64,000 bases of DNA from Francisella orientalis FNO12 (GTDB lineage: Bacteria; Pseudomonadota; Gammaproteobacteria; Francisellales; Francisellaceae), in NCBI RefSeq assembly GCF_001042525.2, contig NZ_CP011921.2, positions 310,001 to 374,000 on the forward strand. Reading direction: 5' to 3'. Of this stretch, positions 28,448 through 37,474 are shown in pieces. Below the pieces are notes generated by a model that saw nothing but the letters and a program-made list of their open reading frames with translations, was not told the DNA's origin and ran no database searches. The translations under genes and the position numbers were made by a program. Numbering within the stretch: the stretch's first letter is position 1; every line of letters starts with the position of its first letter.

Positions 28448-28771
28448 TTAAAGAGTATTTATATAAGAGTTTATCTTAGCTAGTAGATCAAAATCTTGTG
28501 ATTTTAATTCAAATAAAAACTCTTGTAATGGCTCACTTTTTGCAAAAAGAAGTCTTTGTTCTATTTGTTTGATCTGATCCTCTAATGTTTGTCTTTCTTG
28601 ATATAGCTCACGAAGCTCTTTGTTAGTGTTATTAAAAAAGTTTTGGATATTATCTTCTTTTTTGGCTTGTAGTCTAGTTTTAAGGTTTGTACTTAGATTA
28701 GAAGTTCTATTTACTGATAACTTTTTTCTACTACCTAAAGAAAGTTTTTTACGAGGCTCTTGTTCTGACAT
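28448..28771 (-). CDS. Conserved-looking coiled-coil protein
   Basis: A 107-residue protein with a basic N-terminus containing repeated KKLSLGSRKKLSVN and a long C-terminal helix with heptad-like pattern (LRELYQERQTLEDQIKQIEQRLLFAKSE). No signal peptide or membrane segment. I do not recognise a family; the basic N-terminus could bind nucleic acid. Convergent with rph, intact. Confidence 0.65.
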   Translation of the reverse strand: MSEQEPRKKLSLGSRKKLSVNRTSNLSTNLKTRLQAKKEDNIQNFFNNTNKELRELYQERQTLEDQIKQIEQRLLFAKSEPLQEFLFELKSQDFDLLAKINSYINTL

Positions 28772-28891
28772 TTACATCTCTTTGTTATTTAAATTTTAGA
28801 TCTAATGTGTTGGAATTGTTTAAGAATAACAATTTAATGTAATGATTATAATATATTTGTTACTAAATTTATAGTTCCAAGTTTTAGATCT

Positions 28892-29832
28892 TTAGGTGAT
28901 TTTATTTGGAGTGACTCTTAGTGATTCTAAATCTATCAAAGCACCGTAGCTATCATCTTTACCAGACTCTCTTAGAGTTAGTGTTTTACCTGAAGCACTA
29001 GTATTTTGTAAGTCAATATTGATAGTTTGCTAACCCTTAGCAAAACTATCATGCGTATAGACAAGTTCATCTCCTAGATAAATTTCAAAATTACTTGAGT
29101 TATCACCTGTTCTGGAGTAGTAGTCGAATGACATCTGCATACTATCAAAACCTTTTGATGCTCAATCATGAGAGAAGTCTACAATTTCGTCTCTATCACC
29201 ATCAAGTTCAGCAACATTTGGTCGAACGTCATCAATATTATCAAAGTTACTCTAGATTTCTATTTGCTCATCGCCACCTGTTATATACCACTTACCAAGA
29301 AAATCACTATCAGTATCAACTTTGCTCCAATCATCATTATTCACAGGTGTTTGATCATATTGGAAATTGTCTTCACTGAAAATCATATTATTTTCTTTTA
29401 ATATTCTAAAGAAAGTAGCATCGCCAAGAATACAGTGATTAGGGACATTTGATTCTGTTAATATATCACCAGTAACGACACATCGCCATCTCACAGAATC
29501 TTCTCCTACCAATTCTGGTCTCACCATAATCTCTGCATATCCATTAACTATACCTGTTCCACCTACAGTACCAATATTTTTCTTAAGAGCCGCATATTCA
29601 TTAACTTCTGAATTATCACCATTAAGATAAAAATCTTTATTACTTCTTTTAAAGTCCCATATTTCTTTTGCTCTAGTTGTTAGTACAGAAACTTCGGTAG
29701 CTATTTTTGTTCTAATTACATAATTAGAATATGTTGCATTAGCAAGCGTAGCTAAGATATCGATTATAGCTATAGTTACAATTAACTCAACAATTGAAAA
29801 CCCTAAATTTTTTGTTTAGTTTTTGATGCCAT
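28892..29832 (-). pseudogene. Type IV pilin-like gene with long C-terminus, degraded
   Basis: On the minus strand LGFSIVELIVTIAIIDILAT is a prepilin N-terminal helix with Glu5. The ATG at 29832 (MASKTKQK) is out of frame with it. The body (residues to ITGGDEQIEI) is open, then nonsense codons at about 29251, 29162 and 29030 interrupt a further 110 codons ending FEIYLGDELVYTH and LTLRESGKDDSYGALIDLESLRV, a beta-rich, jelly-roll-like tail. It is thus an unusually long pseudopilin, now dead. Confidence 0.85.
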
Positions 29833-29922
29833 ATATCTTAATTACTCCATACGCTACATAATTATTATAGCTTATCTACTGAGTAATAGTATATTAGTTT
29901 TATATTAAAAAGGATTGGATTG

Positions 29923-30993
29923 TTATCTAGTTTTCACACCAATTGAAGCTAGTCTTTTTTCGATAGATGGATGAGTAGAGAACATATCAGACATATCTCC
30001 ACTGCCTATACCAGCACTTAGTGGATCAAAGATGTATGATGCACGGCGTAGATTTTCATTTTTGTTATGTTTATAGCTATATTGAGCTTCTGCTGTTTTA
30101 CTATCGCTAGCAATCTTTAGTAGAGCATTTGCCATTGGTACATTTGTACGCATTAGCTCAACTGCTCCAGCATCAGCCATATATTCTCTTGTACGATTTA
30201 AGAACAGCATCATAAATATCGTAAAAATTTGTAATACATATCTTAAAATCATAATAATGATAAAAAATACGGCAGCATTATTGTTACGGTTATTATTGTT
30301 GCTATTATTATTGTTTCCTGAGAAAAGAGCTGAGTAAAATAAGAAATCCATAATAATAAGCATCATATTGGATAAAACCATAGTAAATAGGTTAAGCTTA
30401 ATATCTTGATTTCTAATATGAGTTAACTCATGTGCCATAACAGCTTGTAGTTCATCACGGTTAAGAGCATTTGCAAGTTTTGTTGTGATAGCAACCATTG
30501 CAGATTTTTCAGAATAACCTGATGCAAAAGCATTCATATAATTTGTATCAATTAAAAAAACCTTTGGCATATATCGCATGCCAGCAGCTACTTTCATTTC
30601 CTCAACTACATTATATACACGGCGTGCCAGAAGATCTTGGTTATCTGCTGAGATCTCATGATATTCAGTGCCAGATAGCATAATTTTGTCATACATACTA
30701 AAAGTGATGAATATCCAAATTACTGCTATAGCAGATATAATCATAGTAGCATAAGGAGGTATTTGAAATGTTGCTAAGGCATAAAATACTTTTGATATGG
30801 GTAGCTCAATACCATATCTACTATAGTAAGCATTCGCAAACTCACCATATCGCCAAAAGGTATCAACAAAAATTCCTAGCAGAAAAAAAACAATTAGGAA
30901 TGTTGCTATGACAAAATATGTGCGATAAGTATTTTTGCGAACAACTTCACGCCAGTCAACAGAGCCATATTGTAGATTATCAGTATTTGACAT
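29923..30993 (-). CDS. htpX: HtpX-like M48 membrane zinc protease
   Basis: Membrane quality-control metalloprotease. The 356-residue protein has two N-terminal helices, the catalytic AVMAHELTHIRNQDIKLN (HExxH), two more helices with an Asn-rich loop between (NNNNSNNNN) and the third zinc ligand in LNRTREYMADAGAVELM. Begins one base after the lemA stop, the usual lemA-htpX pair. Intact; the Asn run is a low-complexity oddity. Confidence 0.92.
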   Translation of the reverse strand: MSNTDNLQYGSVDWREVVRKNTYRTYFVIATFLIVFFLLGIFVDTFWRYGEFANAYYSRYGIELPISKVFYALATFQIPPYATMIISAIAVIWIFITFSMYDKIMLSGTEYHEISADNQDLLARRVYNVVEEMKVAAGMRYMPKVFLIDTNYMNAFASGYSEKSAMVAITTKLANALNRDELQAVMAHELTHIRNQDIKLNLFTMVLSNMMLIIMDFLFYSALFSGNNNNSNNNNRNNNAAVFFIIIMILRYVLQIFTIFMMLFLNRTREYMADAGAVELMRTNVPMANALLKIASDSKTAEAQYSYKHNKNENLRRASYIFDPLSAGIGSGDMSDMFSTHPSIEKRLASIGVKTR

Positions 30994-30994
30994 C

Positions 30995-31570
30995 TTATAG
31001 TTCCACTCTAGAGTCTTCTAGTTGTTGTTTTTTCTCTTCTGAGATATTCCAGTATACAAATTCTTCATTTAGCTTCTTGAAGATATTAACTACCATCCCA
31101 GCAAAGAATGATTTTTTATGAGCGTTGTATCTTTCTATTGAATCATTAAGCGCCTGTTTAGCAAAAGCTAATTTATTTTCAGTAGATGTAATTTCTTCTT
31201 GTAACTGGATTACGTTTTGATTAGCTTTTAATTCTGGATAGTTTTCAAATTGAACATTTATTCCTTTAGCTAAATTAGAGATTTGATTTTCAGCATTTAT
31301 TCTTTCTTGAATATCGCCATTTGCTTTCGCTAAATTAGCTTGGTTTCTTAGTGCTACAACCTGCTTTAGTGTTGTTTGCTCGTAGTCCATATACTTTTTG
31401 ACAACATTTACCAATGAGTCAAATACTTTAGCTCTACGATCAAGCTGTACATCTATTTGTTTTTCAGAATTTTTGACAGTTTCGATCTCTGCTATTAGTT
31501 TGTTGTAAGTCATAACTATATATACAGCAGCAATAGCTATTATTATCAGTATAATTATTCCTATAGACAT
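30995..31570 (-). CDS. lemA: LemA family protein
   Basis: A 191-residue membrane-anchored protein: one N-terminal helix (IIILIIIAIAAVYIVMTYNKL) then a helical bundle with the LemA motifs YNKLIAEIETVKNSEKQIDVQL, RRAKVFDSLVNVVKKYMDYE and FAKQALNDSIERYN. The domain faces the periplasm. It pairs with htpX one base downstream, suggesting a common envelope-maintenance role. Intact. Confidence 0.93.
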   Translation of the reverse strand: MSIGIIILIIIAIAAVYIVMTYNKLIAEIETVKNSEKQIDVQLDRRAKVFDSLVNVVKKYMDYEQTTLKQVVALRNQANLAKANGDIQERINAENQISNLAKGINVQFENYPELKANQNVIQLQEEITSTENKLAFAKQALNDSIERYNAHKKSFFAGMVVNIFKKLNEEFVYWNISEEKKQQLEDSRVEL

Positions 31571-31651
31571 TTTTTTATCTCCGTTTATTTGAATTTGTGT
31601 TACTTATGTAAGGATGACTCTAAAGCCTGAGATTTTCAAGTTTTATCTTAG

Positions 31652-32539
31652 CTATTTGATATCATCTTCTATAAATTTACAAAAAGCTTGTGTCAATGCG
31701 GTGTGGTATTTCTTCTCGTGAAGTAGTTTGTAGAAGTTTCTAGATAAATCGAGCTCTTTAGTTTCAAGTATGCAATATTTAGCAGTATCTAAAGCTTGAG
31801 TTGTAATTACTTCAGATATACAAGCTAGACAATCGCTATATGCAATATACTGTTTTATTGCTTCTGAGCTACGTAGAGTTATAGCTTTTTTTATGCTTGA
31901 TACTTTATCCTCAAGAGCATTAAAAAATATTTCAAATGTTCCAGAGCTTTGCTCTCTCATTGCCCAATCATATTCTAAAAGATCTTTTATCTTAATATTT
32001 TTTTTCTTAGTTAATGGGTGGTCAATACGACAAATTATTTTTAGACTATCTTTTACCCAAAGGTAAGTCTCTAATATTTTACTATTACATTCGCCTTCGA
32101 CAAAGCCTACATCACAGTTTAGTGACTCAATACTATTTATAATTTCTTTTGTATTACCTGAGATAATCTCAAAATCTGTATCTGGATGTAACTTTCTAAA
32201 CATTGCTACATATTTTGGTAATACATAATTGGCTATTGTGGTACTAGCACCAATAATTATCTTCCCTGATAATTGGTTACTATTTAAGCTAAAAGATTCA
32301 AATTCTTCAATTTCATCTAAAATTTTAATAGCTTTTGCTAGCATATTTTTGCCATTATCATTCAGTTTCATTCTTTTACCAACACGGTCGAATAATGTTG
32401 TATCAAGCATGTTTTCAAGTTGAGATAGCGACATACTTGCGGCTGCTTGTGAGATGAAACATTTTTCAGCACCAGCACTAATGGATTCTGACTTAGCTGT
32501 ATTTACAAATACTTGTAATTGTTTTAATGTTATTCGCAT
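31652..32539 (-). CDS. LysR-family transcriptional regulator
   Basis: A 295-residue LTTR: N-terminal winged helix (LKQLQVFVNTAKSESISAGAEKCFISQAAASMSLSQLE, split by the recognition helix), linker helix, and a periplasmic-binding-like effector domain. It is divergent from the oxidoreductase stub at 32675, which may once have been its target. Effector unknown. Intact. Confidence 0.92.
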   Translation of the reverse strand: MRITLKQLQVFVNTAKSESISAGAEKCFISQAAASMSLSQLENMLDTTLFDRVGKRMKLNDNGKNMLAKAIKILDEIEEFESFSLNSNQLSGKIIIGASTTIANYVLPKYVAMFRKLHPDTDFEIISGNTKEIINSIESLNCDVGFVEGECNSKILETYLWVKDSLKIICRIDHPLTKKKNIKIKDLLEYDWAMREQSSGTFEIFFNALEDKVSSIKKAITLRSSEAIKQYIAYSDCLACISEVITTQALDTAKYCILETKELDLSRNFYKLLHEKKYHTALTQAFCKFIEDDIK

Positions 32540-32674
32540 ATTTATATTCTAGTAATACTTATATTACAGGATTTTATTATAAGATTTTCTGATATTCAAT
32601 ATATATAAGATTTATTAAGACAGTATATTGATGATTGAGTATAATATATCTTATGTAAATAAATTAGGTTAATT

Positions 32675-32806
32675 ATGGAAAGCTTTATAAGATATAAGTG
32701 GGCAGTAGTTGGTGCTGGTCCTGCAGGTATGACAACTATTGGACAATTATTGGACAGTGGTATAAATACAAAAAATATGCTTTGGATTGATCCTAAGTTT
32801 TTTTAA
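32675..32806 (+). pseudogene. FAD-dependent oxidoreductase, N-terminal stub
   Basis: Forty-three codons encode a Rossmann start, WAVVGAGPAGMTTIGQLLDSG, matching FAD-dependent pyridine-nucleotide oxidoreductases. The frame then runs into a stop made by sequence that belongs, on the other strand, to the P-type ATPase gene. One deletion evidently removed the rest of this gene and the 3' end of the ATPase gene. Confidence 0.82.
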
Positions 32807-32809
32807 TTG

Positions 32810-34473
32810 TTTGAGAGCATCGTTAACATTATTTTTTATCATATCTTGTACAGCAATGATACCAATAATATTTTCATTATTACCAATGAAAATCAATGTT
32901 TGACCATTATTTGCAAGTTTTATCGCTTGGCTATGCAGATCTTACATTAGTACATAGCCGTTTCTCATGAGCAAAAGCATGATTTCCAAGCCAAAAGCTA
33001 CTATCATTGATTTTTCCTGTTACTCCTTTACCACCTGAAACCTCAATATTTGTAGCCTGTGTAAATGTTATGCTGTTGTTTTGGGCATAGTCTAAAATAG
33101 TCTTAGCGATTGGGTGATCAACAGAACTCTCAAGACTCGTAGCTATGGTGATTAATTGTTGTTGCGAATAATTTTGTGTGACAATTATTTCTTTAATAGA
33201 AGGATTGCCTTGTGTTAATGTACCAGTCTTATCAAAGGCAATAGCTTTTAACTTAGCTGGTATTTCTATAAATTCACCACCTTTGATCAAGATCCCATTT
33301 CTAGCAGCTTTTACCAAACTTGAAACTATTGAAATTGGTGTAGATATTACTAATGCACAAGGGCAAGCAATAACTAGTATTACTAAAGCTTCATAATCCC
33401 ATTTAAGCCAAGATTCATTTAGCAAGAGTGGAGGGATAGTAGCTATTATAATAACTAAAAATATCATTGTAGGGGTGTAAATCTTAGCAAACTTAACAAC
33501 CCATTTTTCTGCTTTTGAGCGTTTTGATTGAGCATGTTCAATAGCTCGGATTATTTTTGCAATCGATGAGTTTTCAGCTGTACTTGTTGTTTTTATCTCA
33601 ATCGCGGAGTTTCCATTTATACTTCCTGCAAGAACTTGATCTCCAATCGTTTTTTCCACAGGAATAGATTCACCCGTTATAGGCGCTTGATTTATATAGC
33701 TATTACCTTTAAGTATAATCCCATCTAGAGCGATTCTTTGCCCTGGTTTTATTAGAAGAGTTTTGCCTGTATTTATTTCTGCTAGAGGCTTTTCTTCAAA
33801 CCGTTTATCATGGCAACAATAAACTAGAGCTGTATCTGGAGTTAATTTCATAAGCTTTGTTATTGCTGATCGGGCATTTGCGACACTCCATGATTCAAGC
33901 AAAAGTGAAAAAGCAAACAAAAAGCTTACTACGGCTGCTTCAAATAATTGACCAATAATAATCGCGCCAGTTATGGCAGTTAACATTAAGAGGTTCATGT
34001 CAGCATCAAGCCTTCTAATAGAAGAGATTGCTTTGGGTAAAATAAACCAGCTGCCAAATAAGATAGCTATTAAGTAAGAGGCTTGAGATATAAGAGGAAC
34101 TGTTTGAGGGATGTTCTCATCATCTATAAATGCGTGTACAAAGCCATGATTTATACTATGATACAAGTATGCAAAAAGGATGAATGCTCCACTAAGTAAT
34201 GTTGTAATTAGTCGAGAGCGTTTAGTTAAAAAACAGATGTTTTGACTTTCTGTAATATGCTCATCCCAAGTAATTGCTTTTAGTCCGGCTTTTTTTATTA
34301 GAGTTATAATTTCTTTTTCAGAAATATTTTGATTATCAATAGACAATTTACCGTTAAGTAGGTCAAATTGCATATTATCTGCGGCGATTTTTTACTTAAT
34401 GCTTTTTGATAATATTGACTTCTTCAATACAATCTAAGCCATATATTTTAAAGCTTTGATATTGTTTACTCAT
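32810..34473 (-). pseudogene. Zn/Cd/Pb-type P1B ATPase, degraded
   Basis: Heavy-metal efflux pump. The ATG at 34473 starts a metal-binding domain (FKIYGLDCIEEVN), broken by shifts near 34400. The main frame (32931-34373) has the membrane CPC motif (VIACPCALVIS), the phosphorylation site FDKTGTLTQG, VDHPIAKTI and TGES. Another shift near 32945 precedes the last visible piece (LHSQAIKLANNGQTLIF...QDMIKNN); the GDGxND hinge and last two helices are deleted. Overlaps the arsR-type gene by 4 bases: a metal-efflux operon, now lost. Confidence 0.92.
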
Positions 34474-34769
34474 ACAATACTCTCCTTTGCATGTATCTCT
34501 GGTAAATGCTCTAGATTTTCTTGTATTAAGTTCTTGACTAGTTTTTGATCGGCTTGAATAATTTCGTCATCATTAAGATTGTCTAGTAGCCAGTTTAATT
34601 GCTCTTTGAATGCAGAATTAAAATAAAAGTAGTGGAATCTGCCTTGTTTACGCTTATGTATAAAAGCATTACGTCTAAGTATATCTAAATGTTTAGATAA
34701 TGTTGAGTTTGCAAGTTTGAAAATATGAGCTAGATGAAAAAGGCATAGTTCATGCTGACATATAACCAT
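34470..34769 (-). CDS. ArsR/SmtB-type metal-sensing repressor, start doubtful
   Basis: The winged helix is clear: CQHELCLFHLAHIFKLANSTLSKHLDILRRN (recognition helix STLSKHLDIL), followed by a helical C-terminus. A Cys-x-x-x-x-Cys pair (CQHELC) could bind metal. The homologous N-terminus (NIVDFQKALGDETRIRI) lies in the same frame upstream of the ATG at 34769, but no start codon precedes it; an ATG at 34849 is one frame off. So the gene is either 5'-frameshifted or uses a rare start. It overlaps the dead ATPase gene (ATGA). Confidence 0.65.
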   Translation of the reverse strand: MVICQHELCLFHLAHIFKLANSTLSKHLDILRRNAFIHKRKQGRFHYFYFNSAFKEQLNWLLDNLNDDEIIQADQKLVKNLIQENLEHLPEIHAKESIV

Positions 34770-34850
34770 TAGAATTCTAATTCTAGTTTCATCGCCTAAT
34801 GCTTTTTGAAAATCTACGATATTTGCTAATTTAATTTTTGTAAAACCATG

Positions 34851-34868
34851 TTTCGCGAATTAGCGAAA
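34851..34868. promoter_or_regulatory. Inverted repeat upstream of the ArsR-type gene
   Basis: TTTCGC-GAATTA-GCGAAA: six-base perfect arms with a six-base centre, near the 5' end of the repressor gene. Position suits an operator for this metal-sensing regulator, but the sequence is not a canonical ArsR site. Confidence 0.4.
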
Positions 34869-34976
34869 TGATATCTATAAAATTTATTATATTCAAGTGA
34901 TATAGCCAATTTTAATTTCTTTTTTCAAAGTTAATGCTAAAACCCCTCAAATTTCTAAATTAGTGGGTTAAATAAT

Positions 34977-35627
34977 ATGTCTAAAAGAGAGATTTTTATT
35001 TTATTAACTTTAATTTTTCTATGAATTTAAGTTATAGTTCTGGAGAATATGCTAATAAGACTTATATAGAAAATGTTGTCAAAACATTTGATTTATCAAC
35101 AGATAAGAATATAAAAATACTAGACATAAAAGATCATCAACAAACTACCGATTATACTTGTGGACCATCTGCGGTTATAAGCTTGCTTAATTATTATGGA
35201 GTTCTTAAGGATTCTCAAATGAATCATCAAATGGAGTTACAAATAGCTAAAGAAATGGGTACAAATGATGATTATGGTACTACAGCGCAACAGATAGCAA
35301 CTGGTTAGAAAAGCATGGCTTTGAGGTAAAATATGCTACTGATGGTGATATCAAACTGATTTATCAGAGTATAGATAAAGGTGTACCTGTACTTGTAGAT
35401 TGGATTGATTGGGGAGGCCACTGGACATTAGTATCAGGATATCAGAAGTTGGGAAAACAATTGATGATGATAAAGATACATGGTTTATGATTGATCCAGC
35501 AGCACATTTTAATAATGTGAAAACAGTTTATGGATTGAGTGCTATTAATCCAGATAGATTTCAATATATGTGGCAGGATTCAAAAGGTATAAAAGGTATG
35601 TATGTTATAGCACAACCTAAAAAGTAG
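34977..35627 (+). pseudogene. Secreted C39-like cysteine peptidase, frameshifted
   Basis: Begins MSKREIFILLTLIFL (signal peptide) and then shifts frame into LSYSSGEYANKTYIEN. The peptidase C39-like core shows TDYTCGPSAVISLLNYYG (nucleophile Cys) and DWGGHWTLVSGYQ (catalytic His) with IDPAAHFNN. Further shifts near 35305 and 35440 separate these. Joined, about 215 residues. Presumably exported; target unknown. Confidence 0.82.
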
Positions 35628-35630
35628 CTT

Positions 35631-35762
35631 TTACTCTGCTAAAATCATTATGGGCGCTGGAAATGACTTAGATGAAAAACTATTTATTTGATGTAAGTTA
35701 CTAGCATTAGACACTGAAATAATACTTAAAATTGTTACCACTGGTAACATAATCTTTTTCAT
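35631..35762 (-). CDS. 43-residue secreted peptide
   Basis: A very short gene with a good ribosome site (AAGGAA, seven bases before ATG) and a signal peptide (MKKIMLPVVTILSIISVSNA, cleavage before SNLHQ), leaving about 23 residues (ending FPAPIMILAE). It is convergent with the peptidase remnant. It may be a true small secreted peptide or the 5' end of a truncated exported protein; I recognise no family. Confidence 0.5.
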   Translation of the reverse strand: MKKIMLPVVTILSIISVSNASNLHQINSFSSKSFPAPIMILAE

Positions 35763-35937
35763 TTCTCATTCCTTAAAATACTTTCTAATATTTGATGTAT
35801 GTATTATCTCAGCATATTTCCGTAATGTTAAATATATTAAATGTATAAGTTTGATAATAAAAACTTATGATGTGTAAGTGTTTACAGTTTAACAACTATA
35901 GAATATAGTAGATATAAAAAGAAAACAGGTTTAGTTT

Positions 35938-36936
35938 ATGCACAAGAAAATACTTGTTTTAGGTGCTGGTGCTTGGGGTACTGCACTGGCATTACAGTTA
36001 GCTTATAAAGGCCATGAAGTAAGAATTAACTCTTGGAGAGCAGAGCATAACGATCAAATGCTCGCAGAAGGTAATAATCAAAAATATTTACCGAGCATAG
36101 AAAAATTCCCAGATACACTAAAAGCTATACAAAATTGGCAAGCTAGTATTGGTTATTTTGATGATATATTAGTTGCAACTCCTAGTTCAGGCTTTAAGAA
36201 GACTATTTTAGAGCTAAAAGAGTGTATGTTGCCTCATCAAAATATTATTAGTGCTACGAAAGGATTTTGTCATGACACCTATGCTCTATTGAGTGAAATA
36301 GCAGAAGATATTATACCAAATACAAAGTTTGCTTTATTAACAGGTCCGAGTTTTGCCAAAGAGGTAGCTAATAAACTTCCAACTGCTGTTGTAGTAGCGT
36401 CTAAAGATATTGAGTATGCTAAATACACACAAAAGCTTTTCAGCAATGAAAATTTTAGGTGTTATACAACTACTGATATTATCGGTACTCAGGTTGGTGG
36501 AGCTGTCAAGAATGTCTTAGCAATTGCTGCGGGTATTGCTGCGGGTATGGACTTTGGTGTTAATGCTCATGCAGCACTAATTACAAGAGGTCTAGCAGAA
36601 ATTAAAAAATTAGGGCTTAAGCTTGGAGCCGATGTGGAAACATTTATGGGCTTGAGCTGTCTTGGTGATTTGTTGCTTACTTGTTCAGACAATCAATCGC
36701 GTAATCGTAGATTTGGATATTACCTAGGTCAAGGTATGTCTATAGAAAAGTCTTTGCTTAAGGTAAATAATGTTGTTGAAGGATATTCTACTGCTATAGC
36801 AGTATATAAACTTGCTCAAAAGCATGGAGTTGATATGCCTTTGGTCTTTGCTACATATAGAGTTTTATATGAGAATGTAGATCCAAAAGATATGGTTAGA
36901 CAGCTAATGAATAGACAGTTAAAAAATGAAAATTAA
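35938..36936 (+). CDS. gpsA: NAD(P)H-dependent glycerol-3-phosphate dehydrogenase GpsA
   Basis: Makes sn-glycerol 3-phosphate for phospholipids. The 332-residue protein starts ILVLGAGAWGTALALQLAYKGHEV (Rossmann motif) and contains ISATKGF, LTGPSFAKEVA, the catalytic lysine in GGAVKNVLAIAAGIA and SRNRRFGYYLGQG. Length normal. It overlaps the convergent cvpA gene by 4 bases. Intact. Confidence 0.97.
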   Translation: MHKKILVLGAGAWGTALALQLAYKGHEVRINSWRAEHNDQMLAEGNNQKYLPSIEKFPDTLKAIQNWQASIGYFDDILVATPSSGFKKTILELKECMLPHQNIISATKGFCHDTYALLSEIAEDIIPNTKFALLTGPSFAKEVANKLPTAVVVASKDIEYAKYTQKLFSNENFRCYTTTDIIGTQVGGAVKNVLAIAAGIAAGMDFGVNAHAALITRGLAEIKKLGLKLGADVETFMGLSCLGDLLLTCSDNQSRNRRFGYYLGQGMSIEKSLLKVNNVVEGYSTAIAVYKLAQKHGVDMPLVFATYRVLYENVDPKDMVRQLMNRQLKNEN

Positions 36937-37472
36937 TCTCCTCCAGCTGCTTGCTCAGGAACATAATCCTTTAGATTAGTTTGTTGCATTTTTACTTTTG
37001 TATTAAATGCTGAATCTCCTATTTTAACCAAAGGCTTGACAAGTATAGAGTTTTCCCATAGTGAATTATCTTTTACAGAGTCGAAAGAATTAAGTGTTGA
37101 GCAAACGATTGCAAATATAAAGCCAAAACGCACTAAAGCTATAAAAAATGCTAAAAGCGTATTTGATAAACTCTTTTTTTCTTTGTTATTGCGCATAAAT
37201 ACTTTCATTACACCAAATATGATCAAGTATGCGCAGACTAATACTAAAATAAATGATACAATATAAGCTGTAGCTAGATCCTCTATTAATGAGTTTATAT
37301 ATGCTAGCTGTACTTTTTGAGCTAGTATTCCAGACATTATTACAGCGAATACCATAAGTATTAGTAATACGATGTTTTTAAAAAGCCCTTTGACAGCAGC
37401 AAATAAACTTAATATTAAAATTACAATTACCAATAAGATATCTAAAAAATTAATACTTGCTAAAAAATCCAT
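36933..37472 (-). CDS. cvpA: CvpA family membrane protein
   Basis: A 179-residue inner-membrane protein with four hydrophobic helices and the CvpA pattern at the N-terminus (FLDILLVIVILILSLFAAVKGLFKN). CvpA is linked to colicin V export and envelope stress. Its start lies two bases after the radA stop, so they form an operon. Intact. Confidence 0.85.
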   Translation of the reverse strand: MDFLASINFLDILLVIVILILSLFAAVKGLFKNIVLLILMVFAVIMSGILAQKVQLAYINSLIEDLATAYIVSFILVLVCAYLIIFGVMKVFMRNNKEKKSLSNTLLAFFIALVRFGFIFAIVCSTLNSFDSVKDNSLWENSILVKPLVKIGDSAFNTKVKMQQTNLKDYVPEQAAGGD

Positions 37473-37474
37473 TT

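Noticed and set aside
29168-29401. Plus-strand frames opposite the pilin remnant
   Set aside because: Antisense shadows of the minus-strand pilin, with no start signal or motif.
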